Position numbers and translations under genes: made by a program. The notes beneath the pieces are model-generated. The model did not search any database. It had not been told where the DNA came from and saw nothing but the letters and a program-made list of their open reading frames with translations. Below are positions 5,765 to 10,924 of a DNA stretch of 10,924 bases, piece after piece. This DNA is from Gp6-AA40 sp046732795 (GTDB lineage: Bacteria; Acidobacteriota; Vicinamibacteria; Vicinamibacterales; UBA2999), in the NCBI GenBank assembly GCA_046732795.1, contig JBKPNV010000373.1:1-10924 (forward strand). The letters are read 5' to 3'. The first letter of the stretch is position 1, and the number at the start of each line of letters is the position of its first letter.

Positions 5765-6456
5765 CGCGGCACCGCTTTCGCGTATAACTCCACTGTCGAC
5801 AGATTCGCGGAACCGGCGATGCCGTGTCCGCCGGCTGGTGCGAGCGTCACCAAACCAACTTCGTCCACTCTGCTCAAGTCCGGGTTCTCGACTGGTGCCA
5901 GCACGACGACCTTCTGTGGATCCAGCTTGAACCACTTCATGCCGCCGAATGCGACTTCCACGAGCATGAACTCTCCGTCGGTCGAGATCCCCCGACTGCC
6001 AACGAGCATCGTTCCATCTGGCAGCTTCACGACCGGGTTGAGTGTGTGAATGGCGTTGGTGCGAACCAGCCACTGCAACCGAGCGAGACCCGTCAAATCG
6101 ACGTAGTTGCGCTTGTCGCGCAGTGTCACGGCAACCGGGGACGTCGCCATCCCGGTCCACAAGTCGATGCGGCCTTCGTGTTGTGCCGCGCGAATTACCT
6201 TCGCATCAGTTCCGTAAAGCCTGGCTTCGATGCGGTCGTTGGTGACCACATACGGTGTGAAGCGCTGGTTGACATCGGTCCGCTCGCCCTCGTACGGGGG
6301 CTCTTGCCAGACCTCTTTGAAGAGCAGCGGCGGCCGTGTCGCAGGCGCTGCTGCCGCAGGCTTTTGTCCCGACGGTGACTGTGCAAGAGCCGGGAGTGCC
6401 AATATTGCGAGAGCAGATATCAGCAGTAGTGTCCGGGCACAGCGCGTGGATATCAT
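5761..6456 (-). CDS. Exported protein of unknown function, probable beta-sandwich
   Basis: The protein has 231 residues. ATG 6456-6454 is chosen because a strong AAGGAGG lies just upstream and a clear signal peptide follows (MISTRCARTLLLISALAILA, cleavage after LPALA before Q26); an upstream in-frame ATG at 6525 lacks a properly spaced site. After an Ala/Pro-rich linker (27-43) comes LLFKEVWQEPPYEG, then RIDLWTGMATSPVAVTLRDK, YVDLTGLARLQWLVRT, VVKLPDGTMLVGSR, FKLDP and VDEVGLVTLAPAGG, ending STVELYAKAVPR. This motif order resembles a secreted family seen in Acidobacteria and relatives, with alternating strands as in jelly-roll or carbohydrate-binding-like folds, possibly distant from DUF1080. 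I cannot name its function. It is the first gene of a coupled pair with the SnoaL-like gene (ATGA overlap), so the two products probably work in the same process. Confidence 0.72.
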   Translation of the reverse strand: MISTRCARTLLLISALAILALPALAQSPSGQKPAAAAPATRPPLLFKEVWQEPPYEGERTDVNQRFTPYVVTNDRIEARLYGTDAKVIRAAQHEGRIDLWTGMATSPVAVTLRDKRNYVDLTGLARLQWLVRTNAIHTLNPVVKLPDGTMLVGSRGISTDGEFMLVEVAFGGMKWFKLDPQKVVVLAPVENPDLSRVDEVGLVTLAPAGGHGIAGSANLSTVELYAKAVPR

Positions 6457-6619
6457 GAGGCCTCCTTCGTCTGCACCGCCGTTTTGCGCTGGTGTTTTTA
6501 GCACGGGCCGCCGGCTCGGTGCCATCCTCAGTTCCTTGTGCAGTGGAATGAGCTCGACGCGATCGCTAGGCTGAAATATTCAGGATCTGTTGATCATCAA
6601 ATCGACCGATCGAAGCCGA
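6457..6619 (-). other. Intergenic region upstream of the two-gene - strand operon
   Basis: These 163 nt separate the VOC gene from the next - strand gene and should hold the promoter of the 6456-4973 pair. A perfect 5-bp palindromic hairpin CTGAA-ATA-TTCAG lies at 6571-6583, and GATC-TGTT-GATC at 6584-6595. A TTGATG at about 6597-6592 on the - strand could be a poor -35 box, but no convincing -10 follows at the right distance. No small gene with a ribosome binding site was seen. Confidence 0.35.
6461..6467 (-). promoter_or_regulatory. Strong ribosome binding site that fixes the start at 6456
   Basis: On the - strand AAGGAGG is followed by 4 nt and then ATG 6456. It is a near-perfect anti-Shine-Dalgarno match and decides for this start over the ATG at 6525, which would add 23 residues in front of an otherwise complete signal peptide. 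Confidence 0.75.
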
Positions 6620-6631
6620 TTAATTGGTCGA
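6602..6631 (-). terminator. Terminator-like hairpin over the stop codon of the VOC gene
   Basis: Arms TCGACC (6602-6607) and GGTCGA (6626-6631) enclose an inner ATCG-GCTT-CGAT stem on the - strand, with an AATTA bulge containing the stop TAA. On the - strand only a short TTTGATGAT follows, so an intrinsic terminator is possible but weak. Confidence 0.3.
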
Positions 6632-7690
6632 CGGCAGCACCCGCGGCGCGCAACCGTCGCAGGGTTCGAACAGCGACACGAAAAAGTTGTTCGGGTCGGC
6701 GACCAGCGCGCCTCTGAAGTTCGGCGGGATGGGAACCGCGACGCCGCCCTGCGACACGACCGTCAGCCCCGCGCTTCTTACGGCCTTCACGAGGTCATCG
6801 ATTCCCTGCGTGCGCAGCTGAAGCCGGGCCGCGCCGCGATCCTGGATCCGCATGCGCAGCGGTTTCCGGTCCACGCCCTTGTACTCGACGAACTCGAGCC
6901 ACAACGAAGAATTCTTCGCCTGAACCCGGCTGCGTCGAACTTCTGCCTGTGAGAGACCGGTCAACGCCCGCGTCGATGTGTCGGCGGCGAACGCCGTTTC
7001 ACCGTCGACCTTGAAGCCGAACACATCGCGATAGATCTGCGTCGTGCGTTCCATGTCGTTGACGGCGATCGACACTCGGATGTCGACGATGTTGCCGGCT
7101 GGTGCCGTCGAAGGGATCGAGGACGGCTGCCTGATCTCGATGAATCGATTGTCGACGTCGCGGACCACAACGGCGCGCGTGCCGTCGGCGAAGGTCACTG
7201 GCTTTCCACCTGTTGTCACAACTGGCAGGTTCGCTTTCATGACGCGGGCCAGCGTCGCGTCGGCATCGCGCACCACGAGCACCAGCGTCGCCGCTCCTGG
7301 ATCCTGAAGGCGCAGCGGGATCGTCTTGTGATCGACGTTCTGCACTTCCATGGCCTCGACGGGAGTGCGGATGCCGGCCACTCTCGCGGACTGGTGGCGC
7401 TCCTTCGCGCCAGGTATGTCGAACATCGCGAACAACCGTGGGTTGGGATTGTTGTACGGCCGGCCACCGGACTCGGGCATCGGCGGCACTTCCATCCCGA
7501 AGACGTCGTGATAGAAGGCCAGCGACTTGTCCATGTTCTCCACGAATGGCGTGAACGCGCCGGTGTCGATGACACCGGGTGTGCCTGGCGCGGTCGGCGC
7601 GGGCGCCTGATCGGCGTTCATTGCCGTTGCGAACGCGAGGATCGCAAACACAATCGTCGCGACGGCTGAGCGATATCTGAAGCTACCCAT
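6620..7690 (-). CDS. Exported protein with two VOC (glyoxalase-fold) domains
   Basis: The protein has 356 residues from ATG 7690-7688, preceded by GGAGGGG; an in-frame ATG at 7753 would add 21 residues ahead of the signal and overlap the proposed promoter. A signal peptide (about 8-26, AVATIVFAILAFATAMNA) predicts a periplasmic or outer location, unusual for this mostly cytoplasmic fold. VOC domain 1 is about 41-187 (VENMDKSLAFYHDVFGMEV ... VVVRDVDNRFIEIRQP) and domain 2 about 201-342 (AVNDMERTTQIYRDVFGFKV ... ALVADPNNFFVSLFEP). The usual first metal ligand (His or Gln near the start of each domain) is not evident, while E185 of domain 1 fits the usual final Glu. It may therefore bind a ligand rather than act as a glyoxalase. 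The C-terminus carries C344-D-G-C347. It lies divergent from the TonB receptor gene. Confidence 0.86.
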   Translation of the reverse strand: MGSFRYRSAVATIVFAILAFATAMNADQAPAPTAPGTPGVIDTGAFTPFVENMDKSLAFYHDVFGMEVPPMPESGGRPYNNPNPRLFAMFDIPGAKERHQSARVAGIRTPVEAMEVQNVDHKTIPLRLQDPGAATLVLVVRDADATLARVMKANLPVVTTGGKPVTFADGTRAVVVRDVDNRFIEIRQPSSIPSTAPAGNIVDIRVSIAVNDMERTTQIYRDVFGFKVDGETAFAADTSTRALTGLSQAEVRRSRVQAKNSSLWLEFVEYKGVDRKPLRMRIQDRGAARLQLRTQGIDDLVKAVRSAGLTVVSQGGVAVPIPPNFRGALVADPNNFFVSLFEPCDGCAPRVLPSTN

Positions 7691-7693
7691 CGA

Positions 7694-7700
7694 CCCCTCC
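7694..7700 (-). promoter_or_regulatory. Ribosome binding site of the VOC gene
   Basis: GGAGGGG on the - strand ends 3 nt before ATG 7690, or 5 nt if only the GGAGG core is counted. It starts one base after the palindrome at 7702-7718, so anything that binds or folds there could block ribosome loading. Confidence 0.65.
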
Positions 7701-7701
7701 A

Positions 7702-7718
7702 GACCGATCTGATCGGTC
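7702..7718. promoter_or_regulatory. Perfect 7-3-7 palindrome, candidate operator or leader hairpin
   Basis: GACCGAT-CTG-ATCGGTC is a perfect inverted repeat. It sits between the proposed -10 box of the VOC gene (7733-7738) and its ribosome binding site, at roughly +8 to +24 of the predicted transcript. This is a common place for a repressor operator. The GACC...GGTC pattern is like that of several TetR-family operators; the NemR box, as I recall it, has TAGACC-N4-GGTCTA. No regulator gene is in the window. As RNA it would form a 7-bp stem directly before the Shine-Dalgarno sequence. Confidence 0.55.
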
Positions 7719-7732
7719 CTGTGACGCGGCCG

Positions 7733-7761
7733 ATCATGAAGGGCCGCCATCATGCCGTCAA
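7733..7761 (-). promoter_or_regulatory. Candidate sigma-70-type promoter of the VOC gene
   Basis: On the - strand TTGACG (7761-7756) and CATGAT (7738-7733) are separated by exactly 17 nt, matching TTGACA at 5 of 6 and TATAAT at 4 of 6 positions. The predicted transcript would start near 7726 with a leader of about 36 nt. The call rests on consensus matching by eye. Confidence 0.45.
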
Positions 7762-7848
7762 CACCTTGCGCTCAAACACCCTAACGGGCTAACCAGAATT
7801 GGGTAGTCGATCGCGTGAAAGCCGCGCAAGGAATCGCGACGAGAACCC

Positions 7849-7877
7849 TTGACTCCAAACAGTCGGGAGCATATCGT
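7849..7877 (+). promoter_or_regulatory. Candidate sigma-70-type promoter of the TonB receptor gene
   Basis: TTGACT (7849-7854) and TATCGT (7872-7877) are 17 nt apart, matching the -35 box at 5 of 6 and the -10 box at 4 of 6 positions. Transcription would start near 7884, leaving a leader of about 80 nt in which no clear riboswitch or strong hairpin was recognised. Confidence 0.42.
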
Positions 7878-7950
7878 CCGCCCAATTCAGAAGTTTCGTC
7901 CGCCACTCGGTACTCGGCCAAGCGCGTCGTCCCTGGGAACGTTTCATCTT

Positions 7951-7956
7951 AAGGGG
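7951..7956 (+). promoter_or_regulatory. Ribosome binding site of the TonB receptor gene
   Basis: AAGGGG lies 8 nt before ATG 7965. A TAA in the same frame at 7950-7952 excludes any start further upstream, so this site and ATG 7965 belong together. The in-frame ATG 8016 has no comparable site. Confidence 0.6.
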
Positions 7957-7964
7957 TCCCGCCT

Positions 7965-10924
7965 ATGCGCAGTAGAGTCGATACGAACACCGGTGAAGTG
8001 ACAAACCTCGCGACGATGCGGACATGCATCGTCAAATTCGCCGCGTTGGGCGTAATATGGCTCGCCCCGGCGTCTGCGTTCGCGCAGGCGACGATCACCG
8101 GCGTCATCAAGGACCCATCCGGAGCCGTGCTCCCGGGTGTGACGGTCGAAGCGACCAGCCCGGCGCTTATCGAGAAGGTTCGCACGGCGATCAGTGACGG
8201 ATCCGGGCAGTATCGGATCGTCGACCTGCGTCCTGGCATTTACACGGTGTCATTCAGTCTGCCAGGCTTCAACGAACTCCAGCGCACCGATATCGAGCTG
8301 ACGGGGTCATTCACGGCGACCGTCAACGCGGAGATGCGTGTGGGAAGCCTCGAGGAGACGATCACCGTGACCGGCGAGCCGCCGGTCGTGGACGTTCAGA
8401 GTGCCAATCGTCAGCGCGTCCTCACCAAGGACGTGCTCGACGCGATTCCCGCCGGACGGAGTCACCTGGACGCCGCCGCGCTGATTCCGGGACTGCAGGT
8501 CAACGTATCTGGTACTCGGGGCACGCTCGCCGACGTCGGCGGAACCAACAACCTGCAGAATATGACGCTCACTATGCACGGCGGCCGCAGTTTCGATACT
8601 CGCCTGATGGTTGACGGAATCCGTGTGGGCAATGCCGGATCGGGCGGAGAGTTCACGAACTACGTGCCTGACATGGGCAGCACGCAGGAGCTCGTCGTCG
8701 ACTACGCTGCGATTACGGCCGAACAGATGACTGGCGGTGTGCGCCTCAACTACGTGCCCAAGGATGGCGGCAACCGCTTTTCGGGATCGGCCTTCGCCAC
8801 GGGAGTGAACGGTGACTTTCAGTCGGACAACCTCGATGACGAACTGGTGGCCCGTGGTCTGACCGCGCCGAACGCGATGAAGTTGACCTACGACATCAAC
8901 ACGAGCGTCGGCGGGCCGATTCGGCTGGACAAGCTGTGGTTCTATTCGGCCGCCCGCTGGCAGGACAACGAGAGCTTCGTTGCGGGAACTTTCGCGAACA
9001 AGAACGCCGGGAACATCAACAGCTGGACATATGAGCCGGACCCGACCCAGCAGGCCATCTTCTTCACCAAGCAGCAAAACGTGAATACGCGCCTGACCTG
9101 GCAGGCCAACACGAAGAACAAGTTCACGTTCTTCGGCGACACCCAGTGGCGGGACTGGGACGATTCGCGTCCGATTCACTCCCCCGAAGCCACGACCCAG
9201 TACGACTTTCCGCGTCTCTTCATCACGCAGGCGGGGTGGACGTCGACGCTCAGCAACCGCCTCCTCGTGGAGGCGCGGTTACAGGTCAAGGGTGAGTCCT
9301 ACCTGGACGCGGCGCCGGCCAATGAGTTCATTCCTGTGTTCGAGCAATCCACCGGCTTTTTCTATCGCGCCGACGCACGGAGTTTTGGCAACCCGGTGGG
9401 CGCCCAGACCGCCGGCATCCCGCGCATCCGGCAGAACCTCAGGACGTGGCTTGGCAACGTGTCGTACGTGACGGGTGCGCACTCGTTCAAGGCTGGGTAC
9501 AGTCACACCTGGGCGGAATCAAGTACCCAATTCAGAGACAACGACATGAGCCTCGGGTATCAGTTCAACCGTGGCGTACCGGTCCTGATATTTCAGCGTG
9601 CTACGCCGTATTTCGACGGTGGCTATGTGATGAGCGCCGAACTGGGGCTGTATGCGCAGGATCGCTGGACGGTCGATCGAATGACGGTGAACATGGGCGT
9701 GCGATTCGACTACCTCTCCGGCTACTTCCCAGAAAACCATCTCTCACCGGCCAGGTGGGTGCCGAATCGAGACGTTACCTTCTCTAGGACCGACTCGGTA
9801 AGCTGGAAGGACATCTCGCCGCGGCTCGGCATCGTGTACGACGTCTTTGCGAACGGAAAGACGGCAATCAAAGCCAGCCTCGGTCGCTACGTCCAGGCAT
9901 CGGGAGGCGCCAACAACGCGACGCAAGGTGCGCCGGTGAGCCCCACCGCCGCGTCAGCAAACCAGGTGTCCCGCGCGTGGACCGATGCCAACGGCAACTT
10001 CAATCCCGACTGCGATCTCAATAACTACATGGCGCAGGATCGCCGTGCAAGCGGCGGAGACTTCTGTGGGACGATCTCGGACTTGAGCTTCGGCGGAGTC
10101 AAGCCAAGCACCCAGTTCGATCCCGAGAGTTCGGCTGGTTGGAACATCCGTCCTGACAACTGGGAGATCTCAGCGGGTGTACAACATGAGATCATCCCGG
10201 GCCTCGGGATGGACGTCGGTTACTTCCGCCGGTGGTACGGTAACTTCCGCGTCACCGACAATCTGGCGACAACGGCTTCCGACTACACGCGTTTCAGCAT
10301 TGTCGCGCCAGTCGATCCGCGGCTGCCCGATGGTGGCGGCTACGTCATCGAAGGGCTCTACGACCTGAACCCGGACAAGGTCGGTCAAGTCAACAACCTC
10401 GTGACCCTCGCCAGCAACTACGGCAAGCAGACCGAGAGTTGGAACGGCGTGGACGTCATGTTCATCGGGCGGCCGCACGCCGGCACCGTGATTCAGGGCG
10501 GCTTGAGCACGGGGCGAACGTCGTTCGACCTCTGCGAGATCCGCGCGAATTTGCCCGAAGTGAGCATGACGCCGAATAACGGGGGCTACCAGTACGTTGA
10601 CCTCAGGAACCCCTATTGCGCGGTGGACACCAACTGGCTGACGCAGGTCAAAGGCATCGCCACCTACTTGCTGCCGCGCGTCGGCGTGCAGGTGGCGATG
10701 ACGTTCCAGAGCTCGCAGGGTCCCGAGATCTTCGCCATCTATCCGGCCGCGAATTCCGTGACGTTCCCGTCGCTCGGCCGGCCGCTGTCAGGAGGGGCCC
10801 AGAACGCCAGCTTGAGCGTCGTCGATCCCGGGAGCATCTACGGCGAGCGCACGAATCTCTTCGATCTACGCTTCTCGAAGACGTTTACATTCGCCGGCCG
10901 GAAACGCACGGCGGTGAACTTCGA
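7965..10924 (+). CDS. TonB-dependent receptor with N-terminal carboxypeptidase-regulatory-like domain (Oar-like), partial
   Basis: The frame is open from ATG 7965 to the window edge: 986 complete codons, with the C-terminus outside. A signal peptide lies at about 18-40 (MRTCIVKFAALGVIWLAPAS, cleavage after AFA before Q41), preceded by a 17-residue hydrophilic extension. Residues 42-125 (ATITGVIKDPSGAVLPGVTV ... GIYTVSFSLPGF) form a carboxypeptidase-regulatory-like beta-sandwich. The plug follows at about 128-270 (ETITVTGEPPVVDVQS, DAIPAGR, LMVDGIRV), and then the 22-strand barrel (for example LGLYAQDRWTVDR, NMGVRFDYLSGY). Cysteines at 683/701 and 857/885 probably form disulfides in outer loops. 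It sits in the outer membrane and takes up or senses a ligand using TonB energy. Such receptors are numerous in Acidobacteria, and the ligand cannot be inferred. It is divergent from the VOC gene. Since it is cut by the window edge, integrity beyond codon 986 is unknown. Confidence 0.92.
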   Translation, partial: MRSRVDTNTGEVTNLATMRTCIVKFAALGVIWLAPASAFAQATITGVIKDPSGAVLPGVTVEATSPALIEKVRTAISDGSGQYRIVDLRPGIYTVSFSLPGFNELQRTDIELTGSFTATVNAEMRVGSLEETITVTGEPPVVDVQSANRQRVLTKDVLDAIPAGRSHLDAAALIPGLQVNVSGTRGTLADVGGTNNLQNMTLTMHGGRSFDTRLMVDGIRVGNAGSGGEFTNYVPDMGSTQELVVDYAAITAEQMTGGVRLNYVPKDGGNRFSGSAFATGVNGDFQSDNLDDELVARGLTAPNAMKLTYDINTSVGGPIRLDKLWFYSAARWQDNESFVAGTFANKNAGNINSWTYEPDPTQQAIFFTKQQNVNTRLTWQANTKNKFTFFGDTQWRDWDDSRPIHSPEATTQYDFPRLFITQAGWTSTLSNRLLVEARLQVKGESYLDAAPANEFIPVFEQSTGFFYRADARSFGNPVGAQTAGIPRIRQNLRTWLGNVSYVTGAHSFKAGYSHTWAESSTQFRDNDMSLGYQFNRGVPVLIFQRATPYFDGGYVMSAELGLYAQDRWTVDRMTVNMGVRFDYLSGYFPENHLSPARWVPNRDVTFSRTDSVSWKDISPRLGIVYDVFANGKTAIKASLGRYVQASGGANNATQGAPVSPTAASANQVSRAWTDANGNFNPDCDLNNYMAQDRRASGGDFCGTISDLSFGGVKPSTQFDPESSAGWNIRPDNWEISAGVQHEIIPGLGMDVGYFRRWYGNFRVTDNLATTASDYTRFSIVAPVDPRLPDGGGYVIEGLYDLNPDKVGQVNNLVTLASNYGKQTESWNGVDVMFIGRPHAGTVIQGGLSTGRTSFDLCEIRANLPEVSMTPNNGGYQYVDLRNPYCAVDTNWLTQVKGIATYLLPRVGVQVAMTFQSSQGPEIFAIYPAANSVTFPSLGRPLSGGAQNASLSVVDPGSIYGERTNLFDLRFSKTFTFAGRKRTAVNF

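Noticed and set aside
5765..6160. An N-terminal extension that would make the SnoaL-like protein 395 residues long
   Set aside because: The extension overlaps the well-supported 5761-6456 gene in another frame, reads as low-complexity Arg-rich sequence, and a signal peptide begins at 5764.
6571..6595. CTGAA-ATA-TTCAG and GATC-TGTT-GATC as operators
   Set aside because: The arms are only 4-5 bp and no promoter of matching geometry could be placed beside them, so they are mentioned only in the description of the intergenic region.
8307..9179. A 290-codon open frame on the - strand inside the TonB receptor gene
   Set aside because: Its product is an Arg/Val/His-rich shadow with no recognisable domain, while the + frame encodes a clear receptor throughout.

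Overview
The window looks like part of a chromosome from an Acidobacteriota bacterium, most likely of the Vicinamibacteria (subdivision 6) type. This is an inference from GC-rich coding sequence and from a typical family mix: a DUF1592-type C-terminus followed by a DUF1552 (HXXSHH) protein, exported ankyrin proteins, small monohaem cytochromes c, NHL propellers, and Oar-like TonB-dependent receptors with an N-terminal carboxypeptidase-regulatory-like domain. No rRNA, tRNA, CRISPR array, transposase or phage gene was seen. Almost every complete product begins with an export signal, so the window is devoted to the cell envelope and periplasm.

Left part (1-4971, + strand): a compact operon-like run. 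It holds the last 33 codons of a DUF1592-type protein, a Tat-type DUF1552 protein (129-1448), an exported protein of about a dozen ankyrin repeats (1463-3055), a monohaem c-type cytochrome with an extra C-terminal domain (3059-3823), and an NHL/PAL-like six-bladed propeller (3823-4971). Gaps are 26, 14 and 3 nt, then a 1-nt overlap. The start region of the ankyrin gene contains a C-rich arm facing a G-rich arm of four TTGGGYG heptads, which is a canonical G-quadruplex pattern.

Middle (4973-7690, - strand): a translationally coupled pair, namely an exported beta-sandwich-like protein of unknown function (5761-6456) followed by an exported SnoaL/NTF2-like protein with an internal duplication (4973-5764). 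A separate exported double-VOC (glyoxalase-fold) protein lies at 6620-7690. The SnoaL-like gene converges on the propeller gene with a single base between the stop codons. An 8-bp inverted repeat inside the end of the propeller gene is the likely shared terminator.

Right part (7691-10924): a 274-nt divergent regulatory region with a promoter candidate in each direction and a 7-3-7 perfect palindrome in the leader of the VOC gene, then a TonB-dependent receptor (7965 to beyond the window end). The receptor probably imports an unknown ligand.

The left operon could form a periplasmic redox or substrate-processing module (DUF1592/DUF1552 pair, cytochrome, metal-binding propeller, ankyrin scaffold). 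No substrate can be read from the sequence, and this module is the best candidate here for an undescribed system. There is no gene-free stretch longer than 300 bases.
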